Assembly: GCA_002298145.1 (NCBI GenBank)
Contig: DBMP01000013.1
Coordinates: 248,001-312,000 of the forward strand
DNA length: 64,000 nucleotides
Direction of reading: 5' to 3'
DNA from: Spartobacteria bacterium UBA695
GTDB lineage: Bacteria; Verrucomicrobiota; Verrucomicrobiia; Chthoniobacterales; Chthoniobacteraceae
Shown: positions 43,602 through 53,300 of the stretch, one piece after another
Layout: each line of letters starts with the position of its first letter
Position numbering within the stretch: position 1 is the first letter of the stretch
Notes under the pieces: model-generated
What the model was told of the DNA's origin: nothing
Database searches by the model: none
What the model saw: only the letters and a program-made list of their open reading frames with translations
Program-made: the position numbers and the translations under genes

Positions 43602-44576
43602 ATGTCCCGTATTTTTAACGACATCAGCGAAACCATCGGCAACACGCCGCTTGTCCGGCTCAACCGCACCGCGCAAAAACACGGGGCACAGGCCGAAGTC
43701 CTTCTCAAACTCGAATTTTTCAACCCCCTCTCCAGCGTGAAAGACCGCATTGGCGTGGCGATGGTTGATGCCGCCACCCGCGATGGCCTTATCAAAAAGG
43801 ACACGGTCCTTATCGAACCGACCAGCGGTAACACGGGCATCGCGCTCGCGTTCATCGCCGCGGCCCGTGGCCTGCACCTCATCCTTACCATGCCCGAGAC
43901 GATGTCGCTCGAGCGCCGCAAGCTCCTGAAAATCCTCGGCGCCCGCCTGGTGCTGACCGAAGGAGCCAAGGGCATGAAGGGGGCCATCGCCAAGGCCGAG
44001 GAACTCCACGCCAAGATCCCCAACAGCATCATTCTCCAGCAGTTCGCCAACCCGGCCAACCCGGAGGCCCACCGCCGCACGACGGCCGAGGAAATCTGGC
44101 GCGACACCGACGGCAACGTTGACTTCATCGTCGCGGGCATCGGCACGGGCGGCACGCTCACCGGCATTGCCGAGGTCATCAAGTCCCGCCGCCCGAGCTT
44201 CAAGGCCGTGGCCGTGGAACCGGCCCGCTCTCCGGTGCTTGCCGGTGGCCAGCCCGCCCCGCACAAGCTCCAGGGCATCGGCGCCGGGTTCGTCCCCAGC
44301 GTGCTCAACACCAAGATCATTGACGAGATCATCCCGGTGCTCGAAGAGAACTCTGGCCCGATCTCCAAGGAAGTTAACCAACTCGACGGCATCCCTGTCG
44401 GCATCTCCTCCGGCGCGGCCATCTGGGCGGCGCTCGAACTGGCCAAGCGCCCTGAGAACAAAGGCAAGCGCATCGTCGCCATCGTGCCCTCGTCCACGGA
44501 GCGTTACCTCTCCAGCTGGCTCTTCGCCGACGTCGTTGCCGAAAGCGACAACGTGGACGACCTGATCCCGGCGTAG
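43602..44576 (+). CDS. cysK: Cysteine synthase (O-acetylserine sulfhydrylase)
   Basis: 324 residues, start at 43602. ISETIGNTPLVRLNRTAQ begins the fold-type II PLP enzyme. FFNPLSSVKDRIGVAMV contains the PLP lysine, EPTSGNTGIALAFIAAARG the substrate loop, IGTGGTLTGIAEVIK the PLP-phosphate loop and PVGISSGAAIWAAL the C-terminal serine contact. It makes cysteine from O-acetylserine and sulfide. It is divergent from the Rrf2 regulator and ends in a strong terminator. Confidence 0.95.
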   Translation: MSRIFNDISETIGNTPLVRLNRTAQKHGAQAEVLLKLEFFNPLSSVKDRIGVAMVDAATRDGLIKKDTVLIEPTSGNTGIALAFIAAARGLHLILTMPETMSLERRKLLKILGARLVLTEGAKGMKGAIAKAEELHAKIPNSIILQQFANPANPEAHRRTTAEEIWRDTDGNVDFIVAGIGTGGTLTGIAEVIKSRRPSFKAVAVEPARSPVLAGGQPAPHKLQGIGAGFVPSVLNTKIIDEIIPVLEENSGPISKEVNQLDGIPVGISSGAAIWAALELAKRPENKGKRIVAIVPSSTERYLSSWLFADVVAESDNVDDLIPA

Positions 44577-44605
44577 TTTGTAAGTTTCCTGGTTTGTTAA
44601 ACCCG

Positions 44606-44644
44606 AAGCCCGTGGAAGTGCCATTCTTCCACGGGCTTTTTTTT
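44606..44644 (+). terminator. Intrinsic terminator of cysK
   Basis: 13-bp stem AAGCCCGTGGAAG / CTTCCACGGGCTT with a 7-nt loop, followed by a run of T to 44644. Confidence 0.95.
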
Positions 44645-44670
44645 GGACATTCCCCGGCGGGTGCGGCAGC

Positions 44671-45858
44671 ATGGGCCTTCCTATGTCCATTTCAGAGAAG
44701 CTTCGCGGGGCCACAGTGTTTGTCGGGTGCGGTTTTGCCGCCAAATACCGGCTCGGGGGAGGGAACTTTTCCGTTCCGTTGCAATGGGTACTCGGTCTCC
44801 AGCGGATGGGCCTCGACGCGATCTGGCTGGAGCTCCTGCCCGCTACGGATGACCCGGCAAGCGACGCCGAACACATCCGCGTATTCCACGAACGCATGGA
44901 GCAGCACGGCCTGGGCTCCAACTACTGCCTGCTGTACCACCGCTGCCCGGGCGAGACGCAAGACCTCGCCGACATGGATGTCCACGGCATCACCCGGGCC
45001 GACCTCGAAGCCCGCCTGGCCCGCGCCAATGTGCTCTTAAATCTGAGCTACTCCATCCACCAGCCCTTCCTGGGCCGCTTCGAGCGCCGCGTGCTCTGCG
45101 ACCTCGATCCCGGCGAAATCTCCTACTGGATGGCCCGCCTTGAGATGGGGCAATCCTACCACGACGTTTTCTGGACCATCGGGCTCAACCTCAACGCGCC
45201 CGACTGCACCGCCGCTCCGGCCGTCATGCCGCGCCACACCTTTTACCCGCTGGTCGATACCCGCCTTTTCGTCCCGCAGCCCCGCCCCGAGCGCGCCCGT
45301 TTCACCACCGTTACCCAGTGGTACTGGGGCAAATACATGGAGGTTAACGGCACCTACCCCGAGCTCTCCAAGCAGGCGGCCTTCGAGCAGTACATGACGC
45401 TCCCCAGCTGCGTGCCCGAGGCCGAGATGGAGCTGGCCGTGAACCTGAACGACGACGACCCCGAGCGCGACCGCATCCGGAGCTTCGGCTGGCGGCTCGC
45501 CCACCCGCACCAGGTGGCCTCCGGGCCCGTGGAGTACCGGCAGTACATCGCCAGTTCGCTGGGCGAATTCACCCCCGTCAAACAGGCCGACGCCCTCTGG
45601 AAAACCGGCTGGTTCAGCGACCGCGCCGCTGCCTACCTCGCCACGGGCCGCCCCGAGATCACCGAGGACACCACCGCCTCGCGCTACCTGCCGGAGGATT
45701 CCGGCGTGCTCATCGTCTCCAACCTAGCCGAGGCAGAGGAGGCCGTGCGCCGGGTCATCCAGGACTGGGAGCGCCTTTCCAAGCGGGCGCGCGAAACCGC
45801 CCTAGAATGCTTCGATTCCGTGCGCAACCTGGAGAAGATCCTCGCCAGCGTGGTATAG
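44671..45858 (+). CDS. GT-B-type glycosyltransferase-like protein
   Basis: 395 residues, no signal peptide. It reads like a two-domain GT-B protein. The N-terminal region TVFVGCGFAAKYRLGGGNFS and PLQWVLGLQRMGLDAIWLEL matches the acceptor-side Rossmann half. The C-terminal half has AYLATGRPEITEDTTASRYL and PEDSGVLIVSNLAEAEEAV, the usual nucleotide-sugar-side end with 'A-x-G-x-P-x-I... G...F' logic. Donor and acceptor are unknown. Two ATGs (44671, 44683) are possible; neither has a good Shine-Dalgarno. Confidence 0.6.
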   Translation: MGLPMSISEKLRGATVFVGCGFAAKYRLGGGNFSVPLQWVLGLQRMGLDAIWLELLPATDDPASDAEHIRVFHERMEQHGLGSNYCLLYHRCPGETQDLADMDVHGITRADLEARLARANVLLNLSYSIHQPFLGRFERRVLCDLDPGEISYWMARLEMGQSYHDVFWTIGLNLNAPDCTAAPAVMPRHTFYPLVDTRLFVPQPRPERARFTTVTQWYWGKYMEVNGTYPELSKQAAFEQYMTLPSCVPEAEMELAVNLNDDDPERDRIRSFGWRLAHPHQVASGPVEYRQYIASSLGEFTPVKQADALWKTGWFSDRAAAYLATGRPEITEDTTASRYLPEDSGVLIVSNLAEAEEAVRRVIQDWERLSKRARETALECFDSVRNLEKILASVV

Positions 45859-45896
45859 CTCATTATAAGGGCGCGCCCAAAGCCTTCCGCAAAATC

Positions 45897-45925
45897 GGCG
45901 CAGTGCTTTTAATTTTGCGCCTTTT
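45897..45925 (+). terminator. Probable terminator after the glycosyltransferase
   Basis: GGCGCA / TGCGCC 6-bp stem with a 13-nt AT-rich loop and a short TTTT tail, 38 bp after the stop codon. Confidence 0.5.
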
Positions 45926-45945
45926 GCGCCTATTTGCGGCCAATC

Positions 45946-46674
45946 CTATTCCCGTTCGCCCAGGTTGCGGCGCAGCAGCTCATCCAGCCGGGCCGGGCTG
46001 AGCACGGTCACGGTCTTCCCGCCGACCTCCACGAGCCCGCGCTCGCGGAACTTCGCCAGCGTGCGCGAGAGCGTTTCGCTGGCCGTTCCCAGCTCAGCTG
46101 CCAGCACGCGTTTCGTGCGGCCCAGCTCAATCTCCACCGGCTCCGCGCCCGGCGGCCGGGGGCAGCGCTTCAAGAGCCAGTGGGCGAGGCGGCTTTCCAC
46201 ATCCTTGAGCTTCAGATCGTCGAGCAGCCCCACCAAGCCGCGCAAATGCTGGCTCATCGAGGCGAGCATCCGCAGCCCCAGCTCTGGCTGGCGGCGGATC
46301 AGCTCCAGGAAATCCGCCCGCGGCACCAGCAGCACCGTGGAGGGCTCGATGGCCCGGGCGTCGGCGGGGTAGGTGCCTTCGCCCACCAGCGCGGCTTCGG
46401 CGAACGACTGCCCGGCGTGGAATACCGAAATCACCTGCTCCTTGCCCAGCGTATTGACCCGGTGGACGTTGATCGAGCCGCTTTGCACCACGTAAAAGCC
46501 CTCGCAGCGTTCTTGTTCGCGAAAGAGCGTCTCCCCTTTTTCCAGCAGCCGGGGCAGCACGAATGCGGCAATGCTCAGCACCGCCTCGCGCGGCAGTCCG
46601 CTAAAGAGCTGGCAGGCGCGGAGCGCATTGGCGCGGCCGCTGAGCTGGAGGTCGGCTGGATCGGTCGGAGGCAT
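45946..46674 (-). CDS. Crp/Fnr-family transcriptional regulator
   Basis: 242 residues. A cyclic-nucleotide-binding-like beta roll (about 20-135: LEKGETLFREQERCEGFYVV, SVFHAGQSFAEAALVG) is followed by a dimer helix and a C-terminal HTH (RTKRVLAAELGTASETLSRT). The N-terminal Fnr cysteine set is absent, so it does not sense oxygen through a 4Fe-4S cluster; a DNR/NnrR-type nitric-oxide or haem-linked role would fit. Divergent from hcp, with a dyad typical of this regulator family between them. Confidence 0.88.
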   Translation of the reverse strand: MPPTDPADLQLSGRANALRACQLFSGLPREAVLSIAAFVLPRLLEKGETLFREQERCEGFYVVQSGSINVHRVNTLGKEQVISVFHAGQSFAEAALVGEGTYPADARAIEPSTVLLVPRADFLELIRRQPELGLRMLASMSQHLRGLVGLLDDLKLKDVESRLAHWLLKRCPRPPGAEPVEIELGRTKRVLAAELGTASETLSRTLAKFRERGLVEVGGKTVTVLSPARLDELLRRNLGERE

Positions 46675-46724
46675 CGCCGGTTTCTACCACACCCGCCGCC
46701 CCGCGCGGAGAAAAACCGCTGAAA

Positions 46725-46742
46725 CCTTGATGTGCGTCAAGG
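46725..46742. promoter_or_regulatory. Crp/Fnr-type binding site upstream of hcp
   Basis: CCTTGATGTGCGTCAAGG: perfect 6-bp arms CCTTGA / TCAAGG around 6 bp, close to the Fnr-family consensus TTGAT-N4-ATCAA. It lies 76-93 bp upstream of the hcp start and 51 bp before the regulator start, so both genes may respond. Confidence 0.75.
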
Positions 46743-46817
46743 CGCGGCCCAGGCGGAGCCGCTAGCGTGGCGGGAGATTTCACTCCAACCCAACACCTTA
46801 CCCTACCCATCGCACCC

Positions 46818-48470
46818 ATGTTTTGCTTTCAATGTGAACAAACCGCCAACGCAACCGGCTGCACCCGCTTCGGCGTCTGTGGCAAGGACGGCGACGTCGC
46901 CAGCCTCCAGGACCTGCTCATTCACGCCGCCAAGGGCATTGCCCAGTACACCGTGCGTGCCCGGCGCCTAGGAGCCTCCGACCCAGCGATTGAGCGCTTT
47001 TTCATCGAGGCCCTCTTTTTGAGCGTTACCAATGTCAACTTCGACGCCGAGGCGCTCGGCCTGGCCCTCCAGCGCGCCGCCGGGGTCAAGGAACAGGCCC
47101 GGGCCCTTTACGAGACCGCCGCGCGCGAGGCCGGGCAGGTTCCCGACGAGCCCAAGGGCCCCGCGCTCTGGACGCTCGCGGAGGACCTACCCGGCCTCAT
47201 CCGGCAGGGCGCGCAGGTCTCCATCCTCCACCGGCGCGACCAGTTCGGCCCGGATATCAGCGGACTCCAGGAGCTGCTCCTCTACGGCCTCAAAGGCATG
47301 GCCGCCTACGCCGACCACGCCCTTGTGCTCGGGCGCGAGTCGGAGGAAATCCACGCCTACTTTGCCGAGTCGCTGGCGTATCTGGCCGAGGGCGACCTCA
47401 CCGTCGAGGGCCTCCTCGGGGCCAGCCTGCGCTGTGGCGAAATGAACCTCAAAGTCATGGAACTCCTCGACGGAGCCAACACCGGCACCTACGGCCACCC
47501 CGTTCCCACCCCCGTCCGCATCGAGCCGCTCCAGGGCAAGGCCATCCTCGTCTCCGGCCACGACCTTCACGACCTGGAGTCCCTCCTCATCCAGACCGCA
47601 GGCAAGGGGATCAACATCTACACCCATGGCGAAATGCTCCCCGCCCACGCCTACCCGGCGCTGAAAAAATACCCGCACCTCGTCGGCAACTACGGCGGCG
47701 CATGGCAGGACCAGAAAGCTGAATTCGCCCAATTCCCTGGCGCGATTTTGATGACCACCAACTGCATCCAGGCCCCGCAGCCCGGCTACGCGGAGCGCAT
47801 CTTCACCACGGGCCGCGTCGGCTGGCCCGGCGTGCGGCACGTCACCCACCGCGACTTTTCGCCCGTCATCGAAGCCGCGCTTGCCGCCCCCGGGTTTGCC
47901 CAGGACGGCACGGATAAAACCATCCTCACCGGCTTCGGCCGCAACGCCGTCTTAAGCGTGGCCGACCAAGTCATCGCCGGGGTGAAAGCAGGCGCCATCC
48001 GGCACTTCTTCCTCGTCGGCGGCTGCGACGGCGCGCGCTCCGGGCGCGATTACTACACCGAGTTCGCCCAGTCCGTCCCCGAGGACTGCGTCATCCTCAC
48101 GCTCGCTTGCGGCAAATACCGCTTCAACAAACTCGAATTCGGCTCAATCGGCGGCATCCCGCGCCTGCTCGACATCGGCCAATGCAACGACGCCTACTCC
48201 GCCATCCAGATCGCCGTGGCTCTCGCCAACGCCTTCGGGTGCGGCGTCAACGAACTGCCCCTCTCGCTGGTCCTCTCCTGGTACGAGCAGAAAGCAGTGG
48301 CGATCCTCCTGACGTTGCTGCATCTTGGCATCCGCAACATCCGCCTCGGGCCGACCCTGCCCGCCTTTGTCACACCGAATGTCCTCGCCCTCTTGAGCGA
48401 AAAATACAACCTCATGCCCATTGGCACCGCTGAAGGTGACCTCAAGGCCATCCTCAAACCCGCCGCGTAA
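46818..48470 (+). CDS. hcp: Hydroxylamine reductase / hybrid-cluster protein
   Basis: 550 residues. The start at 46818 gives the usual N-terminus MFCFQCEQTA; a frame start at 46767 lies outside the conserved part. The N-terminal cysteines follow CX2C-X8-CX5C (to GVCGKDG) and bind the Fe-S cluster. Hybrid-cluster ligands include GHDLHDLESLL, TTNCIQAP, LVGGCDGARSGRDYY and LACGKYRFNKLEFG. It reduces hydroxylamine and has nitric-oxide reductase activity in anaerobes. A Crp/Fnr-type site lies upstream, and a DUF2249 gene follows. Confidence 0.95.
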   Translation: MFCFQCEQTANATGCTRFGVCGKDGDVASLQDLLIHAAKGIAQYTVRARRLGASDPAIERFFIEALFLSVTNVNFDAEALGLALQRAAGVKEQARALYETAAREAGQVPDEPKGPALWTLAEDLPGLIRQGAQVSILHRRDQFGPDISGLQELLLYGLKGMAAYADHALVLGRESEEIHAYFAESLAYLAEGDLTVEGLLGASLRCGEMNLKVMELLDGANTGTYGHPVPTPVRIEPLQGKAILVSGHDLHDLESLLIQTAGKGINIYTHGEMLPAHAYPALKKYPHLVGNYGGAWQDQKAEFAQFPGAILMTTNCIQAPQPGYAERIFTTGRVGWPGVRHVTHRDFSPVIEAALAAPGFAQDGTDKTILTGFGRNAVLSVADQVIAGVKAGAIRHFFLVGGCDGARSGRDYYTEFAQSVPEDCVILTLACGKYRFNKLEFGSIGGIPRLLDIGQCNDAYSAIQIAVALANAFGCGVNELPLSLVLSWYEQKAVAILLTLLHLGIRNIRLGPTLPAFVTPNVLALLSEKYNLMPIGTAEGDLKAILKPAA

Positions 48471-48498
48471 AGTTACTAAATCATTTCAAATCATCCCT

Positions 48499-48798
48499 AT
48501 GAGTATCCCATCTTCCATCCCCGCCGCCAGCATCCTGGACGTTCGCGAAACGCCCTGCGCCGATAAGCACCCGCTCATCTTTGCTCGTTACGACGCCCTG
48601 GCCGAAGGCGGCTCATTTGTTCTGTGCAACAGCCACGACCCGCAGCCGTTGCGGGGGAAATTCGAGGGTCTCTTTCCCGGCGGCTTCACCTGGGAGTACC
48701 TCCAGGAAGGCCCCGACTGGCTCATCCGTATCACCAAACTCCGCGACCAAGGCCCCAGCGGCCTCGCCGGGGCGGAGCCGTGCGGCTGCGATCACTAA
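48499..48798 (+). CDS. DUF2249-domain protein
   Basis: 99 residues, start at 48499. ILDVRETPCADKHPLIFARY, LCNSHDPQPLRGKFEGLF and GPDWLIRITKL are the marks of DUF2249 (HDPxPL motif). The C-terminus ends CGCDH, a possible metal site. These proteins often stand near nitric-oxide and anaerobic redox genes, which agrees with hcp 28 bp upstream. Confidence 0.85.
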   Translation: MSIPSSIPAASILDVRETPCADKHPLIFARYDALAEGGSFVLCNSHDPQPLRGKFEGLFPGGFTWEYLQEGPDWLIRITKLRDQGPSGLAGAEPCGCDH

Positions 48799-48817
48799 AA
48801 GGCGGCGGCTTTTTTTG
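48776..48817 (+). terminator. Possible terminator after the DUF2249 gene
   Basis: AGCCG (48776-48780) pairs with CGGCT (48806-48810), followed by seven T. The stem is short and its left arm is in the coding end, so support is modest. Confidence 0.4.
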
Positions 48818-48918
48818 GGTGGGGGAGGTCGGCACCCGGCGGGTGGGGAAATGACTGTCAAGTGACTCCATTTTTGAAGTTAATTGACTGGCACCAAGCA
48901 TATCTTAGTGTTGCGGCC

Positions 48919-50319
48919 ATGGACACCCCCCGTTCAACCCACCCGCAGGCTACCCAGGCACCGGCTGCTGCCGGATTTTTCAGAACCGCAGACGGTAGAA
49001 ACCACCTCTTTACCTTCATCCTCGTCACCTCGCTCTTCCTCCTCTGGGGGTTCTGCAACGGCATGATCGACGTGATGGACAAGCACTTCCAGCAGGAGCT
49101 GCACCTCACGCTGGCGCAGTCCGCCAACGTCCAGTGGGCTCATTACCTGGGCTACTTCCTCATGGCCCTCCCGGCAGGTTGGCTGGCCACGCGGCTCGGG
49201 TATAAAGGCGGCATCATCATGGGCCTCGTCATGGTCGCCGCGGGCGGGTTCTGGTTTATCGCCGCCACGCAAATCGCCGCCTTCTGGTCCTTCCTCGTTG
49301 GCGTCTGCGCCATCGCCGCGGGCCTCACCTTCCTGGAGACCATCGCCAACCCTTACTCCACCGTCCTCGGCGCGCCCCAGTTCGCCGCGGCGCGCATTAA
49401 CCTGGCCCAGTCCTGCAACGGCATCGGCTGGATCTTCGGCCCCATTGCCGGGAGTCTATTTTTCTACTCCAAAGACGCCGCCGGGAATAGCACCGGCAGC
49501 CAGACCATCTGGATCCCCTACGTCGCCGTGGCCTTGGTCGTCCTCGTCCTGGCCGTCGTCTTCTACTTTGCCAACGTCCCCGACATCAAGCCCGAGGACG
49601 ACTACCACCTCGACGAATCCAACGGCCCCGACGCCGGAGCCTCCACCCGCTCCATCTGGACGCGCCCCCACTTCGTTCTGGCCGTCGCCGCCCAGTTCCT
49701 CTACGTCGCCGCACAGGCAGGTATCTTCGCCTTTTTCATCAACTACATGACCAGCGAGGTCCCCGTCATTCCCGAGAACTGGAAGACCGCCATGGACACC
49801 TTCGCCGCCCACTCCGGCCTGCTGCACAACTGGCTCGGTGGCTGGATTGAAACGAGCAAAGCTGGCGTGCTGGCCATCAGCGACAAAGGAGCCGCCAACC
49901 TGGCCTCCGTCGCCTTCATCTGCTTCCTTCTGGGGCGGTTCTCCGGCGCGGCCCTGGTCAAGATCTTCCGTCCCCACACCGTTCTGGGGCTCTATGGGCT
50001 CCTCAACGTCGTGGCCACCGCCGTGGTCTTCTGCAAAATGGGCTGGCTCTCCGTCGCGGCCGTCTTTGTGAGCTACTTCTGCATGTCCATCATGTTCCCG
50101 ACCATCTTCGCCCTGGGCATCTTTGGCCTCGGGGAGCGGGCCAAGACGGCCTCCTCCTTCATCGTCATGGCCATCATGGGCGGGGCGGTCTTGCCGAAGC
50201 TGATGGGCTCCATCGCGGATCACTCGGGGATCGCGCACAGCTTCATCGTCCCGATGATCTGCTTCGCCTTCGTGGCCGTCTACGGCTTCTCCTGGAAGCG
50301 GCTCAGCCGGGCGCAATAG
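48919..50319 (+). CDS. L-fucose:H+ symporter-like sugar MFS permease
   Basis: 466 residues from the ATG at 48919. About 12 hydrophobic helices with FucP-type features: LFLLWGFCNGMIDVMDKHFQ in helix 1, YFLMALPAGWLATRLGYKGG, LTFLETIANPYSTVLG (the conserved E-T-xANPY) and ARINLAQSCNGIGWIFGPI. It resembles the FucP / GlcP-type permeases. The precise sugar is unknown. There is no linked sugar catabolic gene; the next gene is convergent. Confidence 0.85.
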   Translation: MDTPRSTHPQATQAPAAAGFFRTADGRNHLFTFILVTSLFLLWGFCNGMIDVMDKHFQQELHLTLAQSANVQWAHYLGYFLMALPAGWLATRLGYKGGIIMGLVMVAAGGFWFIAATQIAAFWSFLVGVCAIAAGLTFLETIANPYSTVLGAPQFAAARINLAQSCNGIGWIFGPIAGSLFFYSKDAAGNSTGSQTIWIPYVAVALVVLVLAVVFYFANVPDIKPEDDYHLDESNGPDAGASTRSIWTRPHFVLAVAAQFLYVAAQAGIFAFFINYMTSEVPVIPENWKTAMDTFAAHSGLLHNWLGGWIETSKAGVLAISDKGAANLASVAFICFLLGRFSGAALVKIFRPHTVLGLYGLLNVVATAVVFCKMGWLSVAAVFVSYFCMSIMFPTIFALGIFGLGERAKTASSFIVMAIMGGAVLPKLMGSIADHSGIAHSFIVPMICFAFVAVYGFSWKRLSRAQ

Positions 50320-50328
50320 AGCGCGAAC

Positions 50329-53300
50329 TTAAAAGGCGATCCGCACGCCAGCGTTAACGGCTTGGGAGCTGTAGTTTTTAGCAAAAGCGTTCAGCGTATA
50401 GTAGGCGAAGAGCGTGGTCCGCTCGCCCAGCCGCACCGAGGTGCCAACGTCGAGAAGCAGACTGTCGCGCCCGATCTCCGGCCCCCAGACGGTAAACCCA
50501 GCCGCCGGGTCCTCCGCGAAATTAGAGCCGATGCCGTGCGCAGTGCTTTGGAACTGGTGCTGCCACTGGGCCCGCACTTCCGGCGTGACGGCGATATTGC
50601 ATAACCGCCACGCATACGAAGCCCGGGCTCCGACCCGGGACTGAAGCGAGCTCTCGCCTTGATCGTTAATATGCAGAGCGGCCAGCGAACCGTGCTCCGT
50701 AAACGAATTGAGATCAATCGACGTATATTGAGCCGATGCGATGGGCCCCACCGTCCATCCGCACGCGCGGTATTCATACCCCGTTCCGATCAAGCCCGTG
50801 TACCCGGTTCCCTCCGTGGTTCCATAGGCATGGCCGCCGTAGGACTCCCGCGTGGTATCGTAGGAGCTATAGCTGCCTCCCACCATGCCATTTAGGAAGA
50901 AGCCGTTGCCAAACAACGAGGCATAGGCATTGGCGTTGGCGCTATCAATGTTGATCCGGCCGACGCCGAAGCCGTCCGTGGTCGTGTTGGCATAACCGGC
51001 GGTAAGGCCAATGACCAGGTGATCGCTCAGCCGGTAATCCACGCCGACGTTGCCACCGCCGGTTGTCATATCCGAGCCGGTGGCGTTCCACGTATTGTCA
51101 ACGTCCATCCATTCGCCCATTCCGGCGGCGTAGAAGCCCCAGCGGCGGTCGCACGTCTCGTCGGCGAGGTCATGGCCGTTCTTGTCGATGAAGTGCTTGC
51201 CGTCTTTTGCCCCCAGGTCATAAGCGCCATGAGTATCACTCGGTACGTTGTCGCGAATCGACTCCAACCGCCGTTCGATATTGCCCGCCTCCAGCTGGGC
51301 CGTTGCAAACCCCACGTCGAAGATTGCCGCGAAATCCACCGGGCTGATCGCATTATAGATCCCGGGAAGCCGGGAAAGCTGTTCGTTATCGAGCGCCGCG
51401 ATCAAGCGAGAGTTGGGGCGGTCGCTGGCCAGCCGGTCGAGCGCACTGGCCACGGCGGCTTGGTTCGGCGTAAGGCCCGGCAGATCCTGGAATGATCCCT
51501 GCACAAACTCCAGCAGGACGGAGTTGGCTAAGTAGATCGGTTGCAGAGTCAGCAGCGTGCCCGTGGGTTGCAAATCAATGAAATTGGAGAATTGGCCGAT
51601 CACGCCCGCCCCTGAAGTAATGATGGTAAAGCTCTGCCCGCGGATCGCCTGGAATCCATTGGCATAACTGACAATCAACGTACCGCCGAGCTGCACCTGC
51701 CCGCCGACGGAGAGAAGATTGCTGGCATTGGGGCCGACGAGAGTGGAGACATAGACCGCGTTACCTCCCTGCGCGTAATTGCCCGAGACCGTGAGCGTCC
51801 CCCCTGGGTTGATGGCGTTACCTGCCCGGACCTCGCCGCCCGCCGCCGTGACGTTTGCATAAACCGTTCCGGTGCCGTTGAGCATCCCGGCGGTAACGAG
51901 AACATTGCTGGCAATGGAGCCGTTCACCTGCAAGGTGCCGTTGGTGACCTCGGTAGCGCCCGTGTAAGTATTTGCGCCGGTCAGGATCGTAACGCCCGCG
52001 CCACTTTGCACGAGGGCCCCCGTACCGCTGATCACGCCGGAAACGATATTCGTACCCGACGCGATGGTGGTGACAAGGCCGTTATCGACCACGTTGCTAG
52101 TGAAGGCCTCCCCGTTAGCGAGATTGATGGCGAGCGTAGGGTTACCCGTCGCTCCCTGCACGGTGACCCCGCTGGAGGAAGCGATGGAGCTCCCGGCCGT
52201 CGCGCCGTCGCCCACTTGCAGCGTGCCGCTGGTAATGAGCGTGGGGCCCGTGTAGGCCTCGGTCGCGGTGAGCGTCAGCTTGCTGGTGCCTGATTTTGTC
52301 AACCCGATGCTTCCCCCGATGGCTCCGCTGATCAAAAGACCGGCGGCATTATTCACCGTGATCGTCTGCGACGACCCGGACAGGACCACGTTGGTGGCAA
52401 TGTTCGTAAAACCCGCGCCGGGGTTGATCGTGATGCCCCTGGGGGAGGTCGTCCCCGAGATCGTGAGCGTGTGGTTTCCGGAAATACTGACCGGATTGCT
52501 GTCATTCACCGTCAAGCTGGCGATGTTCGCGTCATAGTCGAGGACGGTATTTTGATTGGCTGGCGTGGTGCCGGTCACTGAGAAAACGACATTGGCCCCC
52601 GTGGGCGGCAGGTTCACGTTATCAGCGCCGGTGGTGTCGGTGGACCAGTTGGTGCTGGACCAAAGATTATTAACAGATCCTTTCCAAAAAGACCCAGCCG
52701 CCGGGCTCGTGATGTTATTGGTATCCAGCGTGACGGCTCCGTTAATAGCCAGCGCTCTCCCGTTGGTGATGGAAGCGCCCGTGGCCAAAGTAATACTCTG
52801 TTGCGCAAGAATCGTTCCCACGAAGGCCGAGCCGCTGCCAAGGCTGGCCGAGGTTCCGATCTGCCAGTAAATATTTGAATCCAGGATACCGCCCAGGATA
52901 ATAATGGACGACACGTTCGCGGTCGTGAGCGTGGATCCGATCTGAAAAACAAAGGCCGCATTGGGATTGCCCAGCGTGTTCAGGAAAAGCGTCCCCGTCA
53001 GGTCCGCCGACGAGGCGAAAAAATAAACCCCGGGGGTGAGCGTAAGCCCGCCCAGGTTTTGCCCCGTCAGGTTTTCCGTCATTTGCATGGCGGCGAAATT
53101 ATTATAGGCGGTGAGGGTATCGATCTGCGCCTGAGCCGCCAGAGCGTCGGCTGAATGAATCGCCCCGTTGATCACCGTGCCTGGAGGAAAGCCCGTAATA
53201 GCACTGCCCGGGCTGACCCCGACATTGCCACTCACGGTGGTGAACCCGGTATTGGTCACCGTGGAGCCCCCCAGCACGCCAAACGACTCAGCCGCGCCCA

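Noticed and set aside
43584..44921. Minus-strand frame of 445 codons opposite cysK
   Set aside because: Antisense shadow without domain motifs; cysK is unambiguous.
49456..50316. Minus-strand frame opposite the FucP-like permease
   Set aside because: Gly/Asp/Glu/His-biased shadow of a membrane-protein gene.
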